Shown here one piece after another: positions 50,206 to 59,461 of a DNA stretch of 64,000 nucleotides. Source of the DNA: CALBZH01 sp964538515 (GTDB lineage Bacteria > Desulfobacterota > Syntrophobacteria > Syntrophobacterales > Syntrophobacteraceae); NCBI GenBank assembly GCA_964538515.1, contig CAZIEW010000013.1:20103-84102 (forward strand). The letters are read 5' to 3'. Numbering within the stretch: the stretch's first letter is position 1; each line of letters starts with the position of its first letter. The notes under the pieces are model-generated. The model made no database searches. It saw only the letters and a program-made list of their open reading frames with translations, and was not told the origin of the DNA. Both the position numbers and the translations under genes were made by a program.

Positions 50206-51774
50206 ATGAGCACTTCATCATCGCCTAGCATACTGAAAACCGCGCTTGTCATCCTGCGGCAGCCTCCCGCCCCATGGGAGCAGTCCGGAATGCCGAGGAA
50301 CAGCGAAGACCTCGGAATCGCTTACCTGGCTTCATCGCTCGAAAAGGCCGGACGGGATGTCCTCATATTCGACCAGGGGCTGACCCACTTCAATGACGAA
50401 GCCTTCTCGGAGTGGATATTGGGCCATCAGCCTCACCTGATCGGATACTCGGACAACAGCGATCGGCTCGACCGGATAGCCGGTCTTGCCCGAAAAATAA
50501 AGGCCAGGCTGCCCGGGGTTTACCAGGTGGTCGGTGATCACGTGGCAAGCCATCATGCCGATGAGATCCTGGGCGGCGAAACGGGTTTCGACGCAGTCTG
50601 CATCGGGGAGGGAGAACATGTCCTCGTCGAGCTCCTGCAGCGTCTGGAGAATGGAGAGCCGCCTGAGGGAATACCGGGGCTGCTGACGCGCATGGGCGGC
50701 AGATCGCGGTTCTCACCACGCCCTAAAATCGCGACGCCCTCTGTGCTCCCCTGGCCGAAACGGTATGTCCTCTCCCACCAAGAACCTGGGATTCGTGGAG
50801 CATACAGCTGCGTGATGATCGGCAGTCGGGGTTGTCCGTACCAATGCGGGTTTTGCGGAAACGACCTTTACCAGAAGCTCTGCCCGGGCATTGCCTGGAG
50901 ACCTCGCGATGCCTCGGAGATTGTCGATGAAATGGAAGCCCTTTATCGAACCCACCGCGTCGACAGTTTCACTTTCCTGGACGAGCTTTTCGTGGGGCCG
51001 CCATCCAGAAAGAATCGCGACCGCCTGTTTCGATTCTGTGATGAAATCCGGAGTAGGCGGCTCACGATCACATTTCGAATCACGTGTCGCGCTGACTTTT
51101 TCGATCCGGATCGTGACAGAGAGTTGATGGTTGCCCTGCGTGAGGCCGGACTCGACAAGATTTTTTTCGGAATCGAAAACGGATATCCTGCAACGATCAA
51201 GCTCTACAGCAAAGGACCGGACGTCACGGCCGGGAAGATGATCGAAAACGTCAATTTTGCCAAGGACAACGGCGTCTTTCCTTTCATCAGCTTCATCATG
51301 TTCCATCCGTTCATCTCAGCCGAGGAAATTCTTTATAACCTCGACTTCATTCACAAGATCGGAAACAGCCACCTGTGGGGCACTTTCACGAGCCGTCTTC
51401 GTGTGACCCCGGATATGAGCCTGTTCGGCGTCGTGAACAACTCGGGGTTATTGAAGTCCGGGGAGAAGTGGGGCGAGCGGTCCTATGTTTTCGCGGATTC
51501 TCGGATGCAGAAGGTATGGGAGCGACTCAACGACGCGGGGCAGTATTTCCGGGAGCTCGACCATGACCTTGAAACGATCCTCTTCGGGCTCTTTTATGCT
51601 GGAAACGAGGGGAAGAGGCTGCATGAGCTTCTGCGATGCCGGGTTGGCGCGACCTACGTTTATTTCGTCAGGCATTTGGTGCGTGACGACGTCGCAAGAA
51701 GCGAGCTCCAGAAGACAAGCCGCGACATAAGATCCCTGATCCATCGTGCTGAGGCTCATCTTGGCAATTCCTGA
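50206..51774 (+). CDS. B12-binding-domain radical SAM enzyme, 2
   Basis: 522 aa, a paralogue of the previous protein with the same architecture: B12-type domain (VVGDHVASHHADEILGGE, residues ~108-125), then C210PYQC214GFC217, VDSFTFLDELFVGPPSRK and LDKIFFGIENGYPATI. The duplicated B12-radical SAM pair parallels the two precursor peptides. It ends the operon; the next gene is convergent, with 40 bases between stops and no obvious terminator. Confidence 0.85.
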   Translation: MSTSSSPSILKTALVILRQPPAPWEQSGMPRNSEDLGIAYLASSLEKAGRDVLIFDQGLTHFNDEAFSEWILGHQPHLIGYSDNSDRLDRIAGLARKIKARLPGVYQVVGDHVASHHADEILGGETGFDAVCIGEGEHVLVELLQRLENGEPPEGIPGLLTRMGGRSRFSPRPKIATPSVLPWPKRYVLSHQEPGIRGAYSCVMIGSRGCPYQCGFCGNDLYQKLCPGIAWRPRDASEIVDEMEALYRTHRVDSFTFLDELFVGPPSRKNRDRLFRFCDEIRSRRLTITFRITCRADFFDPDRDRELMVALREAGLDKIFFGIENGYPATIKLYSKGPDVTAGKMIENVNFAKDNGVFPFISFIMFHPFISAEEILYNLDFIHKIGNSHLWGTFTSRLRVTPDMSLFGVVNNSGLLKSGEKWGERSYVFADSRMQKVWERLNDAGQYFRELDHDLETILFGLFYAGNEGKRLHELLRCRVGATYVYFVRHLVRDDVARSELQKTSRDIRSLIHRAEAHLGNS

Positions 51775-51814
51775 ATCAAAATTTCTGAGCGACTCTTTGG
51801 TGAGCCCAGAGGTT

Positions 51815-54800
51815 CTAATCGAGGTCACGGACAGACGGGGTCATATCGTTGGGGAGGGTGTCATATTGGTGCTTGGCCTCCTGGTCGAGAAGCCGCCACA
51901 GGAGCATCTGCTTTCTCAACGCCTTGATGAAGGTCTTGTTGGCACGGGCCCATGCGGATCGCTCCCCGGAGAGGCGAGTCATTTGGATCGCGATCTCCAA
52001 GTATCCGGGATTCTCGATCGATGGGCAGCAGTGGAGCTGGATACGCTGCTTGATGCCGAAATCAAAGGGGGCGAGCCAGACGTTCGTTCGGATCAGGAGG
52101 CAGACGGGGGCCGGCATCAGCTCCGATCGCATGAAGGGATCGTCCAAGTCAAACAGGACCTCGTCGACGATAAACGAGCCGTGGGAGGTGTCGCGGTAGG
52201 ATTCGTAGAACGCGCTCAGGAAGCTCATGACCCCTTTTTCCTCTTCGTATTTGAGGAGAAACGGGAGGTTCAAGGTGATCCGGTCTCCTTCCGCTTCGGG
52301 AAGGGTCCACGACCGGTTGACGTCCGGCATGGCGATTTCCGCGGCCATGCGAGCCGGGTAAAGGGCAGCCAGGAAGACCACCGAGAAGACCAGGAACATG
52401 CAAGCCACGCTCGCAAGGGACGAGTAATTGAAGGTCAGCTGGGAGAAGAGGCTGCTCTGGCCCAAGAATCGGGCGCTCAATTGCGCAAGGATGTAGCCGA
52501 TCACGGTTGAGATCACCGCGAGCGACAATGCTTCGACGATGAAGAGGAATCCGACGTGGGTGGGCGCCAGCCCGACGGACGTGTACGTCCCGATCTCCCG
52601 CTGCCGCTCGTGCACGTGGCCGATCATCGTGTTGAGGGTGATGAAGACGACGATCAAGATGGGAACCAGGACGTTCGCCGCGCCCTGGTAGCGCACCGTC
52701 GAGCCGGCGCTGAAGTACCATGTCCCGTTCTCGCCCACGAACAGGGGATAGCTCAGCCAGGATGTCAGGCGATCCGCGATGGCGAGCGGGCTGATGCCCG
52801 GGTGGGGAAGGATCGAGATAGCCTTCAGCCTGCCTCCCAGCGCGATGACTGTCGCGTACGGGATGACAACCGTCGCTTCGGCACCGGCATACCGGAATCG
52901 CCCCGTTGTCGGAAGCACCTCTTCTCCTGACTGCATTGCCTCCACTTCAGCCTCGGAAAGCTCTTCGTTGCGGCTCATCTCCAGGTACGCCGGCGTCATG
53001 GGATTCTGATCCAGGTCCGGAGTGCGCTCAAGCTTGCCGGGGTCAAACGTGCCGATGATCTTGAAATCCTGACCCAGCAATCGAATGACGGCACCGAGGC
53101 TCGTTTCGGGACCGAGTCCCAACGCTCGAGCCATCGGAAGCGGCAGGATCGCGACGTTGCCTTCACCCGGCTCGAACCAGCGCCCGGAGGTCAGGATGCG
53201 GCGCAGCGATTCCGGCGGAGACGCTCCCAAGCCGAGCACCCCCTCGGCCCCGGTGTAGGCGTCCCCCCGGTAAACCCGGGTCACCATGCGGTCGGCTCCG
53301 CCGCGCGGCTCGATCCAGCCGCGCGGGAGCACATCCGCTTCCGCCGCGAACCGCGACCGCAGATCCCCGAGCGTGAGCTGGGTGATCGGCAGCCAGAACG
53401 GGTGCTTGAGGAGGACTCCATTGTACTCGGACGAAGCCGAGAGGCGGGTCTGGGTCGTTCGGTTGAGGCTTTTCACGCTGGTGAAGGACATGACGGTGAA
53501 CGTCAGGATGACGAGCGTCACGCAGGTGAGGCCGGTCCTGAGCTTCCGGCGATTGAGGTTCGAGACTCCGATGGCGAAGCCCGCCCCGAAAGACTGCCAC
53601 TTGCTCGCCTGCGGGGACCGAAGGTGGGCGGTGCGGCTGTGGAGGTCCGCCATCTCCTTCTCGAAGCGCGCGAAGATGATCCAGGAAACCATGAGCGACA
53701 ACCCCACGATGAAAAAGGCGACGATCACCACCATGGGACTGTAGGTCAGTTGAAAAGCGGGGTGGAGGACTCGGATCACGAGAATCGTGATGATGAGAAT
53801 GACGAAAAACGCCGTGAGCTGCTGGTAGATTCCGCGAAAGGCGAAAAGATAGCGCTCCATGCAGTAGGCAAAGGGAACGAACAGGGCGATGAAAAACATC
53901 ACCCCCGTGAGGACGTCCCGCTGGGTCCGCTCGATGTCGGCATAAACCGTATCGAGCCGAGACCAGGCGGTGACCACGTGCTCCCAGAGGCTCGAGTAGT
54001 GGCTCGTCCGGAGAGCCTGCTCGGCCTCCCGCAGCTCCCGTCCCGATGTGTCGTACAACCCCTGGAGGTACTGATTCGTGATGCCATGCTGGGTGAGGTT
54101 ATTGAGACGGTCCTTGAGCAGCAGGAAAAGGTCGCTTGCGACTTGATACGGAACGTTCAGGATCGTGGGCGGCGAGCCGATGAGAAAGCCCTTTCCCGTC
54201 GGGACTTCAGGGGTTGCGTTGATCAGGAAGAAATCCTTGCTCAACAAAGACTCGGCCATGATCAGCTTGAACCGGGTGCCTTTTTCCAGAAAGATCGAGA
54301 TGCCCATGGTGTCCCGCCCGTCGATCCGGCTGTACCAATAGCGCAGGGGCGTGGCTTCCGTGGCGGCGTCCAGGATGTCCACCTTCGTGAGGTAGCTCAT
54401 GTTCCTGGGATTGAACGCGCGGATGACGTCGGTCTGCTGGCAGCGAAACATCACCAGGGAGGTGCTGCCCAGGTCGCTTTTCAACTTGATCCGGTAGTTG
54501 ACCTTTCCTGTCTGCACCTTGTCGGCCGTCCACGCGACACGGCCCGTTTCCGGGTCGAGCCCGTAGGGCTCCAGGATGAGCTTCTCCATGGCGACACGGT
54601 TGTTGGCGAGACCAGGGATGAAGAAAGTCCCGTCCTGAAAAACCATGGAGCGGAAGACGGATTCCCCCTGCAAGATGGAAATGATGGTGCCCGGGGCCGG
54701 CTGATCGGGGAACAGCTCACCCTGGCGGATGAACATGGCACGGCCTTCGAGGCTGGCAAGGCCTTTGATGCCTCCATCGGTTGCCGACGGCAACGCCGGG

Positions 54801-56563
54801 TGAGAGAATACCTTCCGGAGAACAGGAGGGAGGAAGCGCTCCAACCTCGCCAGAGCCTCGCGATCCACGGTATCAATCGTGTCGTTCGGGGTAGACCAGT
54901 ATTTGCGGCTGTTGTCGAGGCTGCTCAAGGCGACAGTCGGGAGTCCGGCCAGTGCGCCGACGTCGCAGCACGGGTGGGCGCTCACGCTGGACCGCCCGAT
55001 GGAGTCCTCCATACCATAAGCCCTGCCGACCTGCCGGAAGAGGGAAACCATTCCCAGGGCCGCGGACACATCCTGACTCGTCTTGCCGAAGATCTCGCCG
55101 AGCCGGGTGGCCCGAGCCACGCGCTTGACGCTCTCCCTCACCGGGTAAGCCTCACCCATCTCCATCAACCCCGCATAGGGGGACTGCGTGGAGAGGTAGA
55201 AGCTCAGGTAGAGCACCGGCGTGTAATCGTCCAACAGGCTCCGCAACGTGTTGGCCGATTTGACGACCTCATAGCGGGACTTGATTTCTCGCCGTTTGGC
55301 CTTGAACTGAGTCAGCGCCTCCTGGAGAAGACTTCGGGCCAGGGTCTTCTCGGACTCGGTGAGGCCGTCCATGGTCGTGCGCCAAGAGAGCCGGCGGTAG
55401 GGTCTGGCCTCCTCGATCAGCTCAAGCGCATTCTCCTGGCCCAATGCCTTGCGGTACTGGCTTTCGCGCGTGAGCAGGTCCGCCCGGTCTTTCGCCTTCT
55501 CGACGAGCAGGTCCCACACCAATTGACGGTCCTTTTCCGCTGAGATGGCAAAAGGATCGGGTTGCTCCATGAGCTCGAGCTGGTGGTCGTTGAGCCGTTT
55601 TTGATCCTGCAGGGTCGTGGCCTGCTTGCGGAGGATCTTCTTGCGCGTGGTGAGAGCCCAGACGAATTCTCGCATGCCGGCGAGGCCCTGGCCGTTTCCA
55701 ACGGTCGCGAGGAAGAGAACCGGGCGATCGGGAGGGTTCTTGGCCAGCTCCTCGAGAGTCACGAGCATGGCCGCGATGGAGGTCGCTTCATCGGCACCTG
55801 GGGCGACCCCAAGGACGTGCGACGAGGCATCATAGAACGCATCCAAGACGACCAGCTCGCCTTTCAGGGCATCCTTCCCGCCCGGCAGAAGACCGTAGCA
55901 GTTGCGCACCATCTTGTTGGACCAGCGGGTGTCGCTCTTGATCGTGCAGGCCGGCGCACCGCCGAGAGCACGAGCCACCAGCTCCCTGCCTGTGTCCGGC
56001 GCGACCCAGAAGCGAGGGAAGGCCAGCGGGGTGTTGGTATTCTTTTCCTCGAGCTCCCCTCGAACATTTTCGGGTGATCCCACGTAGACAACCGCTCGGG
56101 CTCCGAGCATCGCAAGGGTCCACCAGTTTCCCGTTGTCCCCATGTCCATGAGAACGATTGCGCCCTCGAGCGTCTTGCCGTCCAACTGCTCGAGACCGCC
56201 GGAGCCGACATAAAGCAGCGGGCCTTGGAGCCCTTCCTTGGGAGTTTTGGAAAGATAGACGAGGTTGGGCCCCCAGGGGTGAAGGGGCCATGCGCGGCCG
56301 TCCAGCTCAAGAGAAGCCTTCTGGACTTCGGGAACCGGTGTCAGGAGCTTCTGGACGCCCACCTCCTTCAACCCGGCATCCTGGAAGGCTTTGAGGATGT
56401 AGTCGGCTGCTTCCTCGCTGCCTTCGGACCCCGTGGAACGGTCCTTGAGGCCGGCAAAGAATTGCACGTGCTCGAACATCGTCCGGGCCAAAGATTCGCT
56501 CGGAACAGCGGAAAACGTTACCAGCAGCAGAGCGATGAAGAACGAAACCCGCCGAAGGTTCAT
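51815..56563 (-). CDS. Fusion of a degenerate M28 peptidase domain with an FtsX-type ABC permease
   Basis: 1582 aa with a signal-anchor at the N-terminus. Residues ~28-600 follow the M28 fold, but the zinc ligands are lost: the usual HYD is AFYD (243), GGEEQG is GNGQG (289-293) and the late YHTPDDT is YWSTPNDT. Residues ~600-880 are a carboxypeptidase-regulatory-like beta region. A TM helix near 890-970, a further TM pair, and the MacB-type periplasmic insert plus FtsX helices (ILIVVFITLNTMIGHVHERQ) complete it. It is the large permease partner of the ABC ATPase that precedes it by 4 bases. Confidence 0.75.
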   Translation of the reverse strand: MNLRRVSFFIALLLVTFSAVPSESLARTMFEHVQFFAGLKDRSTGSEGSEEAADYILKAFQDAGLKEVGVQKLLTPVPEVQKASLELDGRAWPLHPWGPNLVYLSKTPKEGLQGPLLYVGSGGLEQLDGKTLEGAIVLMDMGTTGNWWTLAMLGARAVVYVGSPENVRGELEEKNTNTPLAFPRFWVAPDTGRELVARALGGAPACTIKSDTRWSNKMVRNCYGLLPGGKDALKGELVVLDAFYDASSHVLGVAPGADEATSIAAMLVTLEELAKNPPDRPVLFLATVGNGQGLAGMREFVWALTTRKKILRKQATTLQDQKRLNDHQLELMEQPDPFAISAEKDRQLVWDLLVEKAKDRADLLTRESQYRKALGQENALELIEEARPYRRLSWRTTMDGLTESEKTLARSLLQEALTQFKAKRREIKSRYEVVKSANTLRSLLDDYTPVLYLSFYLSTQSPYAGLMEMGEAYPVRESVKRVARATRLGEIFGKTSQDVSAALGMVSLFRQVGRAYGMEDSIGRSSVSAHPCCDVGALAGLPTVALSSLDNSRKYWSTPNDTIDTVDREALARLERFLPPVLRKVFSHPALPSATDGGIKGLASLEGRAMFIRQGELFPDQPAPGTIISILQGESVFRSMVFQDGTFFIPGLANNRVAMEKLILEPYGLDPETGRVAWTADKVQTGKVNYRIKLKSDLGSTSLVMFRCQQTDVIRAFNPRNMSYLTKVDILDAATEATPLRYWYSRIDGRDTMGISIFLEKGTRFKLIMAESLLSKDFFLINATPEVPTGKGFLIGSPPTILNVPYQVASDLFLLLKDRLNNLTQHGITNQYLQGLYDTSGRELREAEQALRTSHYSSLWEHVVTAWSRLDTVYADIERTQRDVLTGVMFFIALFVPFAYCMERYLFAFRGIYQQLTAFFVILIITILVIRVLHPAFQLTYSPMVVIVAFFIVGLSLMVSWIIFARFEKEMADLHSRTAHLRSPQASKWQSFGAGFAIGVSNLNRRKLRTGLTCVTLVILTFTVMSFTSVKSLNRTTQTRLSASSEYNGVLLKHPFWLPITQLTLGDLRSRFAAEADVLPRGWIEPRGGADRMVTRVYRGDAYTGAEGVLGLGASPPESLRRILTSGRWFEPGEGNVAILPLPMARALGLGPETSLGAVIRLLGQDFKIIGTFDPGKLERTPDLDQNPMTPAYLEMSRNEELSEAEVEAMQSGEEVLPTTGRFRYAGAEATVVIPYATVIALGGRLKAISILPHPGISPLAIADRLTSWLSYPLFVGENGTWYFSAGSTVRYQGAANVLVPILIVVFITLNTMIGHVHERQREIGTYTSVGLAPTHVGFLFIVEALSLAVISTVIGYILAQLSARFLGQSSLFSQLTFNYSSLASVACMFLVFSVVFLAALYPARMAAEIAMPDVNRSWTLPEAEGDRITLNLPFLLKYEEEKGVMSFLSAFYESYRDTSHGSFIVDEVLFDLDDPFMRSELMPAPVCLLIRTNVWLAPFDFGIKQRIQLHCCPSIENPGYLEIAIQMTRLSGERSAWARANKTFIKALRKQMLLWRLLDQEAKHQYDTLPNDMTPSVRDLD

Positions 56564-56567
56564 GGGC

Positions 56568-57302
56568 TCAAGCCACCTCGCCGATGGAGATTTTCAGCTT
56601 CTCGCGGTCTTCCACCCGATGGATGCGTCCGTCACGAATCCAGACGACCCGGTCGGATACGTTCAGCATCTTGATGTCGTGGGTTGCCGAAATGATGGTG
56701 ACGCCCCGCTCGGTCGAAAGCTCTTTGAGGAGGGCGATGATTTCCTCGCCCGTCGTGAGGTCCAGGTTCCCGGTCGGCTCATCGGCGAGGATGATGGCGG
56801 GATTGTTGGCCAGGGCCCGGGCGACAGCGACACGCTGCTGCTGCCCCCCAGAGAGCTCGGAAGGCTTGTGGTGGTAGCGCTCCGCGAGGCCGACCAGCCC
56901 GAGAAGCTCCATGCCCTTGTCCATGTATTCATCCCGGCTCATTCCGGCAAAGATCATGGGCAGCGTGACGTTCTCGATCGCGGTCATGACATGGATGAGG
57001 TTGAACGTCTGGAAGATGTAGCCGATCTTGCGGCAGCGCAGCCACGCCAGCTCATAGGCGTCCAACTGGGCGACATCCACCTCGTCGATGAAGACGCGTC
57101 CGTGCGTGGGCTTGTCGAGAGCCCCGATCATGTTGAACAGAGTGGACTTTCCGGAGCCGGAAGGACCCATGATGGAGAGGTATTCTCCCGCCCGAATGGC
57201 CAGGTCGATCCCCTTGAGGGCCTCGACCATGGTTGTCCCCATCTTGAAGACCTTTTTCACTTCCGAGAGGCGTACGACGTTGTGGACTTGCTCCTGGGAC
57301 AT
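56568..57302 (-). CDS. ABC transporter ATPase (LolD/MacB type)
   Basis: 244 aa. Walker A is GPSGSGKST (46-54), the Q-loop is IFQTFNL, the signature is LSGGQQQR (150-157), Walker B is ILADEP (171-176), and the switch His lies in SATHDIK. This is the LolD/FtsE/MacB subclass that powers export of lipoproteins or other envelope substrates with FtsX-type permeases. It sits between the small permease gene and the giant fusion permease, so one complex of the three is expected. Confidence 0.92.
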   Translation of the reverse strand: MSQEQVHNVVRLSEVKKVFKMGTTMVEALKGIDLAIRAGEYLSIMGPSGSGKSTLFNMIGALDKPTHGRVFIDEVDVAQLDAYELAWLRCRKIGYIFQTFNLIHVMTAIENVTLPMIFAGMSRDEYMDKGMELLGLVGLAERYHHKPSELSGGQQQRVAVARALANNPAIILADEPTGNLDLTTGEEIIALLKELSTERGVTIISATHDIKMLNVSDRVVWIRDGRIHRVEDREKLKISIGEVA

Positions 57303-57324
57303 CCGGGCTCCTTTGAAGAGGAAC

Positions 57325-57981
57325 TTATTCCTCCGTGCGCAAGGCGACCGCCGGCTGCATGCGGGCGGCGACCAGGGCGGGATAGATCACACCGACCAGG
57401 GAAAGGAGTACGGCGATCAGTACGGCCGACACCACGGTGTAAAGACAGGCCAGGGCGGGGAAATGTCGGATCACGACCCAGCCCAGCTTGAACAGGAAGG
57501 ACAGGATGGCGATCAAACTTCCCAAGAGGCTGCCGATGCACCCGCCAAGCAGTCCCTGGTAAGCGGCTTCGAGCACAAAGATGCGCACCACGAAGCTGTT
57601 TAGAGCCCCGAGGCATTTGAAGGTGCCGATCTCCCGAAATCGCTCGGTCACGGCCATGAGCTGTGCGTTCACGATGCCCACGACACAGACGAGCAGAGAC
57701 AGAATGGCAAGCCAGCGATCTTTGGGACTGCTGCCGAAGAGGCCGTCCGTGGGCTCGTACCCCATGCCGAGAATCGTCGTTTTGAGCCCCTCATCCGCAT
57801 GGGGCCAGATGCCGTTCAGTAGGTCGTAGCCGCACCAGGTGTAGGCGACGAAGGCCACGGCGAGCGCGAGGGTGGCCGTTGTGATCAGCGATCGGAACAG
57901 CCTCACGCGAACGGAGTTGAAGGAAATGCGCAGCACCTGGCTCCACGGAAGGACGATCTGCCGTGAGATGGACTTATCCAC
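57325..57981 (-). CDS. FtsX-type ABC permease (small)
   Basis: 218 aa from GTG 57981 (GGAGG 6 bases upstream); the open frame further upstream lies inside the Der gene and is a shadow. The N-terminal helix (RVRLFRSLITTATLALAVAF) is followed by a short insert and the FtsX core with REIGTFKCLGALNSFVVRIF and three further helices. The periplasmic MacB-type domain is much reduced. It overlaps der by 8 bases and is 22 bases before the ATPase gene. Confidence 0.85.
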   Translation of the reverse strand: MDKSISRQIVLPWSQVLRISFNSVRVRLFRSLITTATLALAVAFVAYTWCGYDLLNGIWPHADEGLKTTILGMGYEPTDGLFGSSPKDRWLAILSLLVCVVGIVNAQLMAVTERFREIGTFKCLGALNSFVVRIFVLEAAYQGLLGGCIGSLLGSLIAILSFLFKLGWVVIRHFPALACLYTVVSAVLIAVLLSLVGVIYPALVAARMQPAVALRTEE

Positions 57982-59323
57982 TCGAGCCTCCCTTGCCTCG
58001 CTCGCTGCCCTGGCGCCCTCGAAAGACCAACCGAATCGGGGTCTTGGTGAGCTCGAACGCCTCTCGAAACTGGTTGACCAGGTACCGCTCATAGGAAAAG
58101 TGGATGGCATCGGGACGGTTGCAGAAGAGGACGAACGTCGGGGGACGAACGGACGTCTGGGTGGCGTAATAGAACTTGAGGCTGCGGCCTCCAACCATGG
58201 GCGGCTGGTGCTTTTCCAGGGTCTGCTCCAGGGCGCGGTTGAGCACCCCCGTCGTGACGCGGCGATTGTACTGCTCGTAGACCTCGCGGACCTCGGGAAG
58301 GATCTTTCCCGTCCGTTTGCCCGTGAGGGCCGAAAAGGTGAGGATGGGAGCATGGGGCAGGAATCGAAACCGATCCTGAAGCTCGTTTCGAAACAGCTTC
58401 ATGCGCTTGGAATCCATTTCCACCGCATCCCATTTATTGACCCCGACAATGCAGCCTCGGAATCGCTCCTGGACATAGCCCGCAATGTGCAAGTCCTGGT
58501 CCGTGATTCCCTCGGTGGCATCCAGAACCAGCACACTCACATGGCATCGGTCCACGCTGTGAAGCGCCTTGATGACGCTGAGCTTTTCAATTTTTTCCTT
58601 GGTGCGTCCCTTGCGGCGGATGCCGGCGGTATCGATCAGAACGTAGCGCTGATTGTCTTTTTCGAAAGGCGAGTCCACGGCGTCGCGCGTCGTGCCCGGA
58701 ATGGGGCTGACGATGGCGCGGGTTTCCCCCAGGATCCGGTTGACGAGGGTCGATTTGCCCACATTGGGACGTCCCAGGATCGCGATGCGGATCGCGCCCT
58801 CGTCCTGCGCTCCCTCCTCGTCCTCCGCTTCTTCCGGCACCTGGTCGGCCAGGTCCGACATGAGCTCGCCGATGCCGAAGCCGTGGGCGGCGCTGATCGG
58901 GTAAATCCGGTCCAGCCCAAGCTCATAGAACTCGGCCACATGCTTGGACTGCTCGGGGCCGTCGATCTTGTTGACGGCGTAGAAGACCGGCTTCGTGGTT
59001 CTCCTGAGCAGGTTGACAAGCATCGAGTCTTCCGGGTGGAGCCCCGTTTTGGCGTCGGCCACAAACAGGACCATATCGGCTTCATCGAGGGCGAATTCGA
59101 TTTGCTGACGGGTTTGATCGTGCAGCGCCGATTCCTGCTCCCCCATGAACCCAGCCGTGTCGATGATCACCAGGTGCTTGCCCTCCCAGTCGACCTGGAC
59201 TTGATTCCGATCCCGGGTCACACCGGGAAAATCATCGACCAGGGCATGCCGCCTGCCCGCGATCCGATTGAACAGAGTGGACTTGCCGACATTAGGCCGG
59301 CCGACAATCGCTATAACGCTCAT
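57974..59323 (-). CDS. der: Ribosome assembly GTPase Der (EngA)
   Basis: 449 aa, with two GTPase domains in tandem: GRPNVGKST near residue 8 and again near 190. DTAGFMGEQE and DTAGIRRKGR are the G3 motifs, NKID and NKWD the G4 motifs, and the C-terminal ~90 residues form the KH-like domain (YYATQTSVRPPTFVLFCNRP). It is essential for 50S subunit maturation. It is the first gene of the operon with the ABC permease genes, a linkage not required by function. Confidence 0.95.
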   Translation of the reverse strand: MSVIAIVGRPNVGKSTLFNRIAGRRHALVDDFPGVTRDRNQVQVDWEGKHLVIIDTAGFMGEQESALHDQTRQQIEFALDEADMVLFVADAKTGLHPEDSMLVNLLRRTTKPVFYAVNKIDGPEQSKHVAEFYELGLDRIYPISAAHGFGIGELMSDLADQVPEEAEDEEGAQDEGAIRIAILGRPNVGKSTLVNRILGETRAIVSPIPGTTRDAVDSPFEKDNQRYVLIDTAGIRRKGRTKEKIEKLSVIKALHSVDRCHVSVLVLDATEGITDQDLHIAGYVQERFRGCIVGVNKWDAVEMDSKRMKLFRNELQDRFRFLPHAPILTFSALTGKRTGKILPEVREVYEQYNRRVTTGVLNRALEQTLEKHQPPMVGGRSLKFYYATQTSVRPPTFVLFCNRPDAIHFSYERYLVNQFREAFELTKTPIRLVFRGRQGSERGKGGSSG

Positions 59324-59461
59324 TTCCGTCTGTCCGCATGCAAGAGGGGATCTTATTGCATCTCAACTCAAGAAGGTGTCTGCAATCCAAGGTGAACGTC
59401 ATGCCGGCAGTCTTTCAGCCGGGTCCCAGGCAGCTCCAGATGCAGGCCGCCGGTTGGGTCG

